Assembly (NCBI RefSeq): GCF_018991925.1
Contig: NW_024736071.1
Span: 13,548,652 to 13,612,651 of the forward strand
Length of the DNA: 64,000 nucleotides
Direction: 5' to 3'
Origin: Homarus americanus
Lineage: Eukaryota; Arthropoda; Malacostraca; Decapoda; Nephropidae
In this document: piece by piece, positions 11,278 through 26,200 of the stretch
How positions within the stretch are numbered: position 1 is the stretch's first letter
How the letters are laid out: each line of letters begins with the position of its first letter
Translations under genes and position numbers: made by a program
Notes under the pieces: generated by a model
What the model was told of the DNA's origin: nothing
Databases searched by the model: none
Seen by the model: only the letters and a program-made list of their open reading frames with translations

Positions 11278-14200
11278 GTAAGTTTTTTATGTGAGCTCAC
11301 ATTTATAAAATTTCAGGGTTTTCCTTCTAAAGAACATGATCACTTGGTGATCAGATCATGGTTTTGAAGCTAGTGGTAGGCAAGAACCTAGTGATTGTTG
11401 TTACAGTACAGTACCTATATGCATAAGTCCCACAGGTTGGACTAAGTGAGGAAGAGAAGGACAAGTTCTGGGATAAGTTGATTTGTGTAATATCAGAGCT
11501 TTGTGAAAGGAAAATTGTTTAGTACTCGGTAGTGACCGAAAAGGCCATTTTGGCGAACACACATAGGGTTATGAAAGTGTGCATGGTGAAAAAAGCTTTG
11601 GAAAAGTAATATGGAAGGAGAAAGAATACCCTGTACAGTATATGAGTTTGGGGATGCACTGAAAATGGTTGTATGCAACATGTTGTTTGAGAAGAGGGTA
11701 AGTAGGCTAATCATGTATGAGACCCTGTATTTGTGTTCAAATGAGGCAGAAAGTCAGATCAGCAACCTGGGACTTAGTCACAAATTTTGTGATGCCATAT
11801 GCCAGCAGGGTCTACCATTAGACAACACATGCCTCCAGTATCTTCCCAGTTGGTAGTACCTCCCTGTTTGATAGATGCCTACTACCTACTGTTGTGCCAT
11901 ATATTGCAATGTTGCACAGAGGGCCAAATGGCACATAGAACTACTAAAATACTTACGGGTTCAGTTGACATCGATAAAGCCCTCATTAATTAAGTGCAGC
12001 TTTGGTTTAGGGTATTGTGAAATCATAACATTTTAATAGTTTAATGGCTAGAGGGTATATTACAATATGGAATATGGACAAGGGATTGGTTAACTTAATA
12101 TATCAGTACTTGTAAGGTCCTGGGAGTAGGGGTAACAACAACAAATGGGCGGGTTCGTTGACTGCTTCAGAGGGAGGGTTAGGGTTCACATTTCAAGTTT
12201 TCACCTTACACTTATAATAAATAAAGTGAATTTACTGTGTATAACAATGTCACCTAATATAAATCACTAGAGCAGTACTGATATACAAAAACCTGAGTAG
12301 TGTTCCCAAGTTCAGCAAATGTATGTCTGCCTTACTGTATATGGAATAGCAAATCAAATAGTGGGCAGAAAAAAGGACATCTTTGGTGAAAGTAGAAGTT
12401 CATCAAGGTTTTGTCTTGAGTCCCCTTCTGTTTATTATGGTGCTGGAGGCACTATTACAGGACTGGTGTGCCCTGGAAATTATTGTATGATGACATCTTA
12501 GTGCTAATAGCATATAGTATTGAATAGGCAGTGGAGAAATTCCAGAAATGCAAGGAAGGAATTGATTTAAAGGGCTCGAGCGTGAATGTGGCAAAACAAG
12601 TGCTGGAAAGTAGAAGATGGCCTTGTGTTGTGTGTAAGAAAGGTGTCAGCAGCAACTCAATAATGTGTAGCGAGTGTGGAAGGTGGGCAAAAAGTGGAGT
12701 GGATGTCAGACTGCACGATGTTACATAAGTTTCTTGTACAGTGATCCCGCGGTTAACGAACGCCTCAGTTAACGAAATTTCTGTTAACGAATTACCTTCC
12801 ATAAGAATCTTCAATTCGGTTTACAAAATTTTTACGAAATCATGTCAACATGTTTTCGCTTGCTCACCAGCTGGAATATTAGTCCGCCAATACAGTAATC
12901 GGTTCTAGGGCTTAAATTCGTTCCCATTTGAGTAAATATCAAGAAGGTTGTACTATTTAATAATTTTCCAAGTTTTATATTAAAATTTTAAGTCATTTTT
13001 AACACTTATTTAACATAATTGCGGTACAGGAAACTAGTTTTTGGTGCGCCAATCAGCCACTTGACTCACCCAGCAAGGCGTCAGTTTGTATCTCTGGTCA
13101 GTGGAGGTAACATCTTGCGTGTGGCTCTCTTGAACATAAACTATTTTTACGTTTTTACAGTACAATTATTGGTCATTCTGAAATTTATTTTACATATTGA
13201 CAATATATAGTGCAGTGCAGTGTTGATTTAAAGAAAATAATCTTGAATTACACCAAGTGAACTTAAAATTTTATGGTTGAAATGACTGCATGAAGCATGG
13301 GGTGATTTCTCTTCCACCCCCACATCCTTCTCTTCTCCCTTCTCCACCCCCAATTCTAATTCCCATCATCATCAACCAGGAGCCTTCTACATACACACCT
13401 CAAAGTAAGTGTACTTTACTTCATTTATTTTGACTTTGTATGTAATTTTCGGTGAGCTGGAACCAATTACCCAAAATCCCATTGAAACAATGGTTTCGGT
13501 TAACGAATGACTTTCTGGAACGAATTGTGTTCGTTAACCGAGGGACCACTGTATGTGCATGTAATCATGTGGCCTTAGCAAAGTTGGAGAAACACAATAT
13601 GTATTGGGGAAATATCCCTGGAGTTAGTTGATAAGTTTTGTTATATGGGTGACATGATCATTGCTAAAAGGGGTGCTGAAGCTAGATCAGTTGCAAGTCA
13701 GAAGTGGCTGGAGGAAGTTTACGGAGTTGCTAATTTTACTAAAAGCAAACAGACCTTCCTTTCGTATGAATGGAAAGATGTTTATAACTTGTGTGTTTGG
13801 CAGTGAAACTTGGGCAGTTAAAGAGGACGACTAACAGGTTTTTAATGAGCTGAAATGATAAAGGTGAGGTGGATGTGTAATGTGACACTGAACGACAAGA
13901 TGCCCTGTTCATAGCTATGAGGGTGGCTGGGTATGGGCATTGAAAGTACAGTATTGGTGAGGTTTTGTGTATGGGTGGGTTGAGGTGGTTTGGGCATGCG
14001 GAAAGAATGGAGGAGACAATTGGATCAAGTGATGCACAAGTTTGAATGTAAGGGGAGGAGAACTAAGGGTAGACCAAGAATGACATGGAGAGAGGTTGTA
14101 AGAAAAGGCCTCAGAGATAAACACGACGAGAAAAGCTGCAAGAGACTGCACAGCATGAAGAGTTGCCATCAGGTGATTATGGCTAACCCACAAAAACAGT

Positions 14201-17200
14201 AATTGCCAGAACTTTGTCAGTGCAGTACTGTATAATCTGTATATTGAATATTTGATATTACAGTACTTTACTATTAAACTTTATTCCTTCATTGCTACTT
14301 ATAACTTTTATCATTATTAGAGTGATAAAATAAAATGTAAAGGAAGGAGAAATTCAAAACACAATTTAGGGTAAATCCATTCATTCTCATCTTGCATGAG
14401 ACTGAGCCACCTACTGTAGATCTAAGACTAAAAAACCTACCCCAAAAAACTAGGGTCGGACAGCCACATGCCCTTAAGAAGCATTGATCCACTGTATTCA
14501 TTGGTTCATGAATACAGTACTACAGTATTCCCTAATACTTTATTGTATGGATTTGGTGTTATCCTGGATCCCCTGATACTTCTTACCTTTTGGAAGCCAC
14601 TGCTCTGCATCAGTACCAGATGATGTACACCCTGGTAAATGAATTGGTGGACAATGTAAATAACATGCAGGCCATAGAGAAAAAGGAGGAACTAAAATGT
14701 CGAGGCAACGATCTCTCGCTCTTTCTCGACCAATAGTGGTGTTCCACCGGGTTCTGTTCTTTCACCTACCGGTACTCTCTTCCTTCATTTTATCAACAAT
14801 TTAATTCAAACTACAACTAATTCTATCCATTCTTACACTGATTATTCTATTCTTCACTCTTCTCATTCCTCCCTTCCCCCTAACTGTCAAACTAGACGTT
14901 TCTAGAGCTGATATCGTTTCATCTATCAATGCAGATCTGTGTAGCTTCTTCAAATGGTGAGGTAGAAATTTGATTAAATTCAGTAGTGATAAAATACTGT
15001 ATTTACCATTTACTCTTCAACATACTGTAGAAGATCTCGCACGAATCACATTTCAAGACAGAATCATCATTTCCTCTAATATATCCTGGAAGCCACACAT
15101 CCACAACATTGCTAAAGCTGCCTCCCAAAAGCTGGGAATGCTGTACAGATACCATAGCTTCTTCACTCCTGAGCAGTTGCTTTAAGTTTATATGGGATTC
15201 GTACATCCTAACTTGGAGTACTACTCTCATATCTGGGGTGGTCATTCTTCTGTCCAACTGTTAGATAGGGTGGAATCACAGGCATTTTGTCTTATAACTC
15301 TCCTTCTTTAGTTGATAATCTTTCTTTCCTTTCTCTTAATCTTAATGTTATTTCACTCTTTCTCTTTTACAGATACTTTGACGGGCACTGTTCGGTGGAT
15401 TTGGTATCCTGTGTACCACTGGCAAGGCAGTGGTCTCGTAACACTTGTCTTGCCCTCTGTGTCCACCATTTCTGAGTGGATGTCATTCACACAAGAATAA
15501 CCCGTTATAGTAGTGATATCTCTGTTAGCCAGAACAATTGGTGGATAGCACTTCTGGGAATGAGAGTTTTCTGGGTAGTGAGACGACTCTCCAAAACCCG
15601 GAAAAAAAAATCTCCCATTCCCTGAATTTTCCGGGTATCGGGAAAATTTTCTCTTTACAGTGGTCCCTCGGCTAACGAACACAATTCGTTCCACAAAGTC
15701 ATTCGTTAAAAAAATCCATTGTTTCAATGGGATATTGGGTAATTGGTTCCAGCTCACAGAAAAGTACATACAAAGTTAAAAAAAATAAATGCAGTAAATT
15801 ACACTTACTTTGAGGTGTGTGTGTGTGTAGAAGGTTCCTGGTTGATGATGATGATGGGAATTAGAAGTGGGGTGGAGGAGAAGGGAGAAGAGAAGGAAGT
15901 GGGGATGGAGGAGAAATCACCTTTCAAGGGACCCATGCTTGCTGCAGTATTTTCACCAATAACAATTTAAGTTCACTAGGTGTAATTCAATTTTATCTTA
16001 TTTAAATCAACTCTCACTGCACTCTATATTATCAATATGTTAATTAAATTTCAAAATAACCAATAATTTTAATGTAAAAATGCCAAAATATTCAAGACAC
16101 CAATAGAATCTATGTTCACTCCACTGTAAACAAAGCCCAACTGACGCCTGGTGGGTGAGTCAAGTGGCTGATGGGCGCACAAAAAACTATTTCCCTGTAC
16201 TGCATATACAGTATTATCAATATGTTTAAAAAATTTAAATGACTAATAATTTTAATATAAAACTTGCAAAAATATTAAAGAGCACAACTTTTTTTATATT
16301 TACTCCACTTGAAACGAATGTAAACATAGAACAGATTACTGAATTGGCAGATTAGCCCACCAGCTGATGCTCACAACAAAACGCGTTTGTCGTAAGGATT
16401 TCGTTAATCAAAGTTTTGTTCATTAACCGAATTGAAGGTCCTTATGGTAGGTAATTCGTTAACCGAAATTTCGTTAATCGAACCGTTCGTTAACCGAGGG
16501 ACCACTGTATTTTCCGGAAAATGTGCCTCTTGGAAAATCATTGCCAAAGCCGTAATTTTCCGGAAAATTTTGGCTTTGGGAACATTTTTCAGAAATTTTG
16601 TTAATTCCGGCTATCGGAGAGTTTTGAGTTTGAGGGATTCCAGCTAATGGAGATATTAATACTGTATGTACATCCTTCTTTCTTTACACAGCCAAACTGT
16701 GGAATGCTCTTACCTTCTTCTGTGTTTCCATCCTCTTACATTTTTTCTCACTTCTAAAAGCTGGTTTTCCGGCATCTTCGTGGTGTAGATTAACTTATAG
16801 TCTCTTTTTCTTCTATTTTTTTCTTTTTACTATTTTTTTTTCAACCCCCAGGCCCTGTTGTGGGTTGATGACCTGTGCCTGGGTGGCCTATTCCACATAA
16901 AAAAAAACACAAATATCCTTTTCCAACATCGACAAACACTTCCCACCTAATTTAAAGATAACCTTCAATTTTTAAATGACTCACAAAGTGGCCCTTCTTA
17001 GCAGACACAAACATGATGGTCATAAAACAGATGATTAGAGCATAAACAGTAGAAGACACAGTTTCTACTAAGATGCAGAGCTTCCTACCACTTTATAGTA
17101 GAAGAAGAGGACTGGTTGTCCAGTTTGTCCATTTTTTGCAGACAGTCATGAGTCTAGGGCATGCTCAAATAAGACCTCACCCTACTGTGCAAATTGATTC

Positions 17201-20200
17201 ACTCTTGCAGTACCAACTGAGTCAGTCATTCATGTTGCATTAAGTAAAGATTGCCCTTATGATGACTTCCTAATGTAAAAAAGCAATTGAGAACACTGAC
17301 TTTAATTGTTCAAAAAATACATAGTGCCCTCTTTGAGTCTATTAAGAGTAGGTCTGCTTAATATCCATGTGATCCAAAACAAGATGCGTTAAGTTATTGA
17401 GTTTCTGAGGGAGTTCAACTTGGATATCCTCTGTGTAACTGAAAAGTGGTTGTATGGATCAGACATCAATCTCATTTGTAGTGCTCTTCGTAAGACTCGT
17501 TATCTTATTCACGTTCCCAAACCTGCTGCATGAGCTCTGGGTGGCAGAGTGGTGCTAATGTAGTCTTTGGCCCTGCTCAACATTAGACTGATTAGGAGTG
17601 ACTCTGTTTTTCCTCCTTTCAATTCATGGAGGCATTAATAAATCTTCATCGTCAAGTTATTGGAATTGCTTGTCTATCATCCTGGTCATCTAGGTACAGA
17701 TAGGGATTTCATGGATGAATTTGGCTACTATCTTGAGACTTTCAGGAAAGAGCAGGCAATGGTTAATATGTGATGACTTTAATTATTGGATTGATAGCCC
17801 ATCTCTGAAACCTTTTTCCTCGTAGTTCTTAGAAATTCTCAATGTAAACAGTTTTTCAATCATGTGTCGTCTCCAACACATCTTTCTGGACACACACTAG
17901 ACCTATTTTTGTCTCCAGCTGACTGTGATTGTGTATTAGACTCTGACCATGCTTCTTTTACTTTTGGTTTTAATATCCCAAGACCCCCCTTCTTACAGTA
18001 AAACAATTATCTTTAGGAAACCATGATTGATCAGGAAGTTGATCATTCTTTGATTTATCCTCTGAGGAGTTGGTTAAATTACATAATGATGTCTTCCAGT
18101 CCATTTCAGACCATTATCGTCCGGAGGTCACAAAGAGAATTACAGTATGAGATGACTTTCCTTGGTATGACTCTTGTATTAGTTCTCTGCATAAGGATCA
18201 TAGAAGTCCTGAACGAACAGACCGTACTAGGTCAGAGTATGTGACTGCATGTAGGGCTGTTGTTTGTTCAGTGAGGGCACACAAAGTTTACTACATGTAC
18301 TACAGAAGTCAAGTAGCCTCTTGTGGCAGTGATTAGCAAAAATTTTATGCATTTATGAATTGGCTGTTGGGTCTTCTTCCACTTCAGATGCTCAGCTTGT
18401 CTCAGAATTTTCCTTGCTTTTTATGACAAAGATATCACGCATAAGAAATGAATTTGATGGTGTTTCTTTAAATGAGAAATTTTCAGTTGAACTTCAACTG
18501 AGTTATGCCATTTTGTCCTGTAGGAGTGAACAACATTCTGCACTATACTGTATCAAAGATTTGTAGAAGACATTTTGTCATCTTGATCCTATATGTACAA
18601 CTCCCTTATGAATATGCTGCAGACTTTATTTGTAGATTCATAAATGAATGCTTTGCAGAGGGTGATTTTGTGTCATCTGAGAAACAGGCTTTATTGCGTC
18701 CACTTTTTAAGAAGCCTGGTTTTGATACTGAAAATGTCAAATTATCATTTAGTCTCCAATCTTTCATTCGCATCAAAGATAATAGAGCGTGCTATGCTGG
18801 ATCAGTTATTTCCTCTGTTGGAGAGAAATGAAGTGGTCCCCCTTGTCCAGTCAGCCCATAGGAAGCACCATTCAACTGAAACTGTCTTATGGGTATGTAA
18901 AATTCATAACGATTTGGTAATAAACACTTGCAGAGGAAAGTCCTCCCTCCTGGTCTCTGCAGCCTATAACACAGTGGATCATCATCTGTTGCTTCAGCAA
19001 CTTTGGTCGTTTGGTGTCGTTGATGATGATGTATAAATGGAAGTCAGGGTTAAACAAAGGGGACATTACAAAGGTACTCAAACTATCCAACCAGGAGCGA
19101 ACTCGTAACAATGGTTTTAAATTAGACAAATTTAGATTTCGGCGTGAAATAGGTAAACACTGGTTTGGAAACAGAGTAGTGGATGAATGGAACAAGTTAC
19201 CAAATATCATCATTAACTCGAATACGCTGGATAGCTTCAAACATAGGTTGGATGCTTATATGAGCAATAGGGGTTGGGTATAAACGGGACTGCCCAGTAT
19301 GGGTCAATAGGCCCTCTGCAGTTTCCTCCATTCTTATGTTCTTATTTGTCAGAGCGATCTCAATGTGTGATGGTTGGTGGAACCATTTCAGACCCAGTCC
19401 TTTTGCAGTTTGGATTCCCACGGGAATCAGTTTTGAAACCGCTTCTGCATACATCTATACCAGTAGTCTTATACTCCTCGCCATTGCATTATGCACGGGG
19501 TCGTGACGGACATAAACAACAAGATGAAATTTTAATAAAAATTAATCTGAGAAGTTAACAAACTTCTAGTAGTCTATAGGTCTCCCTTTCCTCTTGATAC
19601 ACTCCTGCAGGCATGACGGAAAGGACTGCCAAATCGTGGTTCATTTGTGGGTCTAAATTATTCCACTCCTCACCAATGGCTGCCTCCAGCTTGGGGACGG
19701 TATTTATGTCCTTGCCTTGTAGATGTCGCTTGATGATGCTCCACATATTTGCTATCGGATTAAGGTCAGGCAAATTGCTTGGCCAATCACTTATGAAGTC
19801 TACCTGACAGTAAACAAGCCACTGTATTACAGATTTTGCTGTGTGACAAGGGGCACCATCCTGCATAAACACATTAGTGCGGCATTTTTCAAAAGACCCG
19901 GGCAAATAATCACAAAGCAGCTCCAAGTAGTTAAATTGGTTCATCATCACATTCCTCGGTCGCACAACAAGATCACCAGTTCCAAAGTACGAGAAGCAAC
20001 CCCACACCATTAGTGACTCAGGATGATTAATAGTGCTAAAAGTGAACTTTGGGTCAAGCAAATCACTCCCTGGGCGCCTGCACATATTAAAAGTACGACT
20101 TCTAGTAATGGAAAACGTTGCTTCGTCACTCCAAAGCACGTGCTTCCACTTGGTCGTATCCCACTGAGCATTAGCCTTGGCAAAAGCGACCGCTCTGGAC

Positions 20201-23200
20201 AAGGGTGAGGAGTGGCTTCTTGCGTGCATAGTGGCTACGAAACTACAGGTCGTCATGGATGTGACGGTGAACGGTCCTTACAGAAACATCGCCTAGAAGT
20301 ACAGGATTTTTCTTTCAATTCCCGTGCTGACAGACGTGGATTATCATCAAGTTGCCTCTTAAGAACAGTTATCGTGCGTTGGGAAGTTTTTCGAGCCTTC
20401 CCTTCCGCTGTGCACTGGTATTGCCAACCCACCGTCATCTCGAAATCGTTTAATCCAAATCTGAACTGATCGTTCACTCACACCAACAATTCTTGATAAT
20501 TCCTTTACAGGTTTCTTGCCCTTATGCAGACTAGTAATTGACGCTATCTGCTCCTTTGTTTAATCTTTCCTCTTGCCCATTGTGTTAAAAAAGTCAAAGA
20601 AACAACAAGTGTTGTGGCAATATACAGTATAGGGACAATGTCGGGGGGTAAAACCCATAAATCTTCGTTCACAAAATTTAAGCAGGCAACTGGTGAACGT
20701 TTTGATTGCTGGCTGACTTGTCCTTGAGTCTCCTTTTGCTGCCAGATGTAAGATGCCTGCCTCAGCCCCAGCTGGCTGGCATGGAGGGGTGTGAAACGCT
20801 TACAGCAAACATCACTTCTGTCAGCCACCTCGCCCATAATGCATTGGCAAGGAGTGTACATTACTGCTGGATGCTCATGGTACAATATTGCCTACCATTT
20901 CTATGCTGATGATACAAACTTTATGTAAAAATAATAAATATGAGGATATTGAGGAGATTATGAAGTCCTTGATGTCTGATATTAAGATATGGATGGCTAA
21001 GAGAAAACTTAAGCTGAATGATGGCACAACCAAAATTATCATCATCTGATGATTTTGGCTCTATTTAAACTTTGGTGAAGTACAAATCAGTCCTGTCGAT
21101 TCGATTTGTAATCTTCGAGTGTACTTTGACTCAAAACTTAATTTTAAAGAGGATACAGATTCAGTGATTAAGAGTTGCAACTTTCATATTCAATATCTAT
21201 ATGTTTTTGGATAGACAGTGTCATGTGACACTACTACATTCACTAATTTTGTCTCGGTTTGACTATTGTAACTCTTTATGGGTCTGCCTACCTAATTATC
21301 TACTGAAGAAAGCTCACACACTGTTGAACAGGGTTGTCAGGCTTATTTTTGCTCTCACTATTCCATTCTTGATCAAATTTCATTGGCTTCCAATTAAAGC
21401 TAGGATAGAGTTCAAACTCTGCCTAAGTACTTTTAAGGCAAGTATTTGGCCAACCTACTAAATCCTCTGACCACACATTCCGAAATGATTTTGTGTAGTA
21501 GTGATGACCTCTCATGTCTTGAGGAGCCTAAAGCAGTATGGGTATGTTCTTTTGCTGCCCAATCCTTTTTCTATACAGTACAGCACTCAGACTGTACAAT
21601 TGGTTGCCTGCATCCATGAAGCAGCTGACTTTTGTGGAGCCCTTTAAGAAACAACTTAAAGAGTTATTTTTTTTTTTAAACTGAAGAGTGTACGGTGATG
21701 GAGAATAACAGGGTTTTGTAAGTGTTTCAACCTAAGGATATACAAATGATACAAGTTGAACTGTCACTTTTTTTTTTTTTTTTGTTAGTGGAGTACACTA
21801 TTTCTTTTTATTCTTAGGTCTTTGATTTTGTATTGTTTTGAATGCTAGTGAATTCTTTAGAAGAACTGACACTTTTGAGGAAAAAACACACCATTTCTTG
21901 GCATATTTATTACTCTTATCTAAATTTTATCTTCACTCACATTTACAGTACGTCTGTTTATATTCATTATAATTTTTTTTTAATAATTTTTTTTGTTGAA
22001 TTTATTCATATTTCCCTGGTTTATATAGATCTAGCAAGACGGAACTCCAGCAGTAGCTATCGTCCACTTCTTGAGGTGTGGAGACAACGCACTGGTACAT
22101 CTTATCCAGTTGATGATAAGAGGACCATAATATGTGAGACAAAAACTATCCTGTATGGACAAACTCCTACTACTATGTGCAAGTGAGTACCATGATTAAG
22201 TAAGAGATTAATGTTTACAGATTAGGGTAGAAATTCCATGAAACCACTAGAAGGGAAATTAAAAGTATAATCAAATAAATTATTCTTACCCGGTACATGG
22301 CATTCATTCTCCCAGCTAGCTATTAATGATTATCTTAGGAGATAGGCGAGATCTACTGTACCATTCTTAAAAACCTCATGGGTAGAGCTTGCCATTAGCG
22401 CTGCTTGACACCAGATACTATCCTAATGTGTAATCCTGTACACATCCTTGGATTTCAACTTTGTTTTTAATGTTTCATGGATGAAGTACAGTGGTCCCTC
22501 GGTTAATGAACGCCTCGGTTAACGAACAAAAATTCGGTTAACAAAATTTTTATGAAAATGTTTTAACATGCTTTGGCTTGCTCACCAGCTGGAAGATTAG
22601 TCCGCCAATACAGAAATCGGTTCTAGGGCTTACATTCGTTAAAATTGGAGTAAATATCAAGAAGGTTGTACTATTCAATAATTTTCCAAGTTTTATATTA
22701 AAATTTTTAGTCATTTTAACACTTATTTAACATAATTGCAGTACAGGGAACTAGTTTTTGGTGTGCCCATCAGCCACTTCACTCACCCACCAAGGCCTCA
22801 GTTTGTATCTCTGTTCAGTGGAGGAAACATCTTGCTTGTGGGTCTCTTGAACACAGAGTATTTTTAAGCTTCTACAGTACAATTACTGTATTGGTCATTC
22901 TGAAATTTATTTAACATATTGACAATATATAGTGCAGTGCAGTCTTGATTTAAAGAAAATAATCTTGAATTACACCTAGTGAACTTAAAATTTTATGGGT
23001 GAAATGACTGCATCAAGCATGGGGTGATTTCTCTTCCACCCCCACTTCCTTCTCTTCTCCCTTCTCCTCCACCCTCACTTCTAATTCCCATCATCATCAT
23101 CAACCAGGAGCCTTCTACATATACATCTCAAAGTAAGTGTACTTTACTGCATTTTTTTTTTACTTTGTATGTAATTTTCTGTGAGCTGTAACCAATTACC

Positions 23201-26200
23201 CAAAATCCCATTGAAACAATGGTTTCGGTTAACGAACGACCTTCTGAAACGAATTGTGTTCGTTAACCGAAGGACCACTGTACTGTAGTGTGAGTAATCA
23301 AAGTGACAATGGGTGACTCCTGAATACACTCCCTTCAGCCACACAGAGAACACCCAAATTCCATCTCTTCCTCATATACATCACCTCTTCAGATTTACTT
23401 GTTATTGCTATGACATTTGTGGTTGTAATGCAGATTAGTGTCATAGGTGGTTGTTAAGATCTTTTCATAACTGTTTCTGCCTGCTTAATCCATAACATGA
23501 CTTGGCGATTATAAACACATCTAAAAATTTAAATTATTGCTGGCTAGCTAGCTAGGCCTGTCACAGCAGCACCTCTTGTCAATTGGGACCAGAACTAGGT
23601 TAACAATTGGATTCCCCCTCCCCTCATGCCAATCAGTGATGAGAAGGAATTCCTTAGGCATCTTAGCTAATCACTGGGTAGAAGAGATCCTGCATCTCAG
23701 AGAATCATTATCAAAATTGAGCTCCCCCATGCATACAGAGCAGCACTCACATGAGAAATGAAGTGCATGTGCACTCTTCATATTTCAACATACATACACT
23801 TTCATCTCATATTAGTTCATGACACCCAACCTTTTATTTTTTTTATTAATCTTACTGCACGTGCAAATGAAGTAGGGAAGTAGTCATTCAATTTGAAAAT
23901 CATTAATTATTGTAGTAGTACTACTGTATACAGAATTGTCTTCTTTCTTTTTTTCATTATGAGACACAACCTTTAAGTTTTGAAGTGAAATATTTATTTT
24001 CTTTTAGTATATGTTGTTATACTAAAGAATAATAAATGTACTGTATAATATTGTATGTTTTTATATATGACTAATTTTTCACAGTATGCACCACCCTTGT
24101 GTACCCACCATGTTTGTGATGAGACCAACTGTGCCTCATTCCCCTTTCCATTTTTTTTCCCATATTCCTGCTGTTATCTCCGAGTCATCTTCATTTTTGC
24201 TATACAGGCATCCTGGCATTATGGAAACTCAGGTTACAGAAATTCGCCCATACCTTATTTTGAAATTGAGCAAAAATTGGGGATACAGACAAAAAACTTG
24301 CCCCTATGCAATTTTGGTAAAATTTTTAATAAAAAAAAAGGCAATTTTAACCCAAAGTGTAAAATTTATTTGTGTGGATATCTCTGTGGTAAATACAGTT
24401 GGAGTATGGCTCACCCCCCCAGTTTCCAGCAGCCACCACAACAAAGGTGCTCCTCAGAATTCTTTCCCCAGTGGTGTTCATTTATGCGACTGTGTTCAGG
24501 ACTGTATTTGCCCTTATGTTATTATGGTTATTTTATCAAGATTTTCAAAAGAAAAAATGGCAATATAGAAAAAAATATTTCACAGAAATTATTAAATATA
24601 TTTTGTTTGGATTCTCTGTGGTAGTTACAAGATAAGGTTGGAGGATAGCAAACCTCCCCAGCAGCCACTACAACAATAGCACTGCTCATTTTGAATTCTT
24701 TCCCCAGTTTGTGTTCAGTTATGAGTGTGTTACTGTGTAACCCTTATTTAAGACGAGTGGAAAAAGAGCACTCATGCAGCACTCAACATCGATTCTGGTG
24801 GGTTAAATTCAACTGTGTGCATTTATTGTCATGTTATATCATGAATGAATCATTGTTTGTGTCTATTTTCATTCATAATTGAGGAGCTCCAGGACCATAA
24901 CCTGCTAAGAGCCGTATGTTGCTGAAACGTGTTATGTACAGTATTGCATTGTATTCCCGAACCTCTCCTCTGTCTTCTGGGTAAGTCAGAACTAATTGGG
25001 AACCTGCACACATGGGTGAGAGTCCTGAAAAATTTTGTATTTGACACATTCCTCCCTGAGCATTTTCCTCCATTTTCTATTTTGGCACTTGGCAGATTAT
25101 GTGCCCTTGTTATGTTTTTGGGCTGCAAAGAATTCCATAGGAATACAGTTTAATTTATATATTAGGAGTCAATGGGAAAAATGGTCCCACATTACAGGAT
25201 TTCGTGTTACATAAAGATTTTCAGGAACGGAACCATTCCAATACCATGGGGATGCCTGTACCTATGCTTTTCTCTCTCATTTTTCCTGTTATCTATTTCT
25301 AGTGTTCATAGTATAATCTTATGGTTATTATTCCTATCCTACAATTTCATTGTTTGTTCTAATATTTTATTGACAGCAACAGGATGCAGTCTCAATTTGA
25401 TTGATTGTTTAGGAAGGAAAACAGATGGCTTAAAAAAAAAAGGGTGTACTGTATTAATAAAATATTTACACTAAGGGAAGTGGTAGAGAGAAGCTTAAAA
25501 GAAAGTAAAGTACAGTACATGTTGCACATACTGTATTTATGATTTCCAAATTATTAATTTGCTTGTTATGAGCCATTGTTGATGCAGCATTTCTTGTTAG
25601 ATTCATTCCTAAAATAAGTTTAAACATTTCTGCTTTCACAAAATTGAACTTTTATTCCCCTATCCTTATTTTAGAATCCAGTTAAAGGTAATGGCAGAAG
25701 CTGCTGGGTTGACATTGAGTGAGTTTTCAAGACTTGTCCTGGCAAGTAGCACTAAGGAACACTTGCTGCTCTTGAGACAGTACCACACACTGCAATTACC
25801 TCAACTTACTCAATTGTTTGATGAACTTGATGTATGTGCTCCATCAGTGAGGCAATTAAAACAGACACTCCATAATGAACAGAATACAGAAAATGGAAAT
25901 ATCTTAAGTGATGAAACAGGAAGTACATATGAAGCAGTGGCTGGCCCATGTAAAGTCTCTCAAAATGTAAGAAATGAAAGTAAGATTGTAAAAAAATGTA
26001 TTAATACTTATAACAGGAACCTGAGAACTGGGCAGAGGAAGGCTTATGCACAGACACAAACTGTAAGAGTCAGCAGGAAAACATTTACAAAGAAAGTAAA
26101 TGTGCAGGAAGATAATCATCAGCAAGTAGTTAACATAAACTATGGTAATGGAGAGGATCAGTTAGTTCACCTGAGCAGCAGCAAAAGATTTGAAGCAACT

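Larger units (their letters stand above)
14700..16908 (+). pseudogene. LINE fragment, family C, with SINE-like tail
   Basis: Frames match the minus-strand copy at 46205-47466: ISWKPHIHNIAKAASQKLGMLYRYHS near 15085-15160 and FFTPEQLL near 15161, then HPNLEYYSHIWGG. The frame is split at 15507 by a nested MITE and resumes at about 16667 with the AKLWNAL equivalent. It ends with a tail at 16842-16908 (CCCCCAGGCCCTGTTGTGGG, then an oligo-A run), the same module as the SINE tail. Several stops; not functional. Confidence 0.75.
17330..21690 (+). pseudogene. L2/Rex-type LINE, degraded and interrupted twice
   Basis: An endonuclease-like 5' part is readable in pieces (VGLLNIHVIQNK near 17350, LDILCVTEKWL near 17420, the late SGHTLDLFLS near 17888 and SDHASFTFGF near 17944). 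The reverse transcriptase follows: SNLSFASKIIERAML near 18750, QSAHRKHHSTETVL near 18850, then SYLSERSQCVMVGG near 19345. The FYADDTNF box appears near 20897 and the C-terminal IKFHWLPIKARIEFKLC near 21378. Two insertions (19031-19344 and 19461-20866) split it. It is the longest LINE here but has many stops. Confidence 0.75.

Noticed and set aside
24055..24635. Three overlapping frames of 78-189 codons
   Set aside because: They lie across a TA-flanked MITE (24205-25258) and its left flank, overlap in several frames and contain no family signature.
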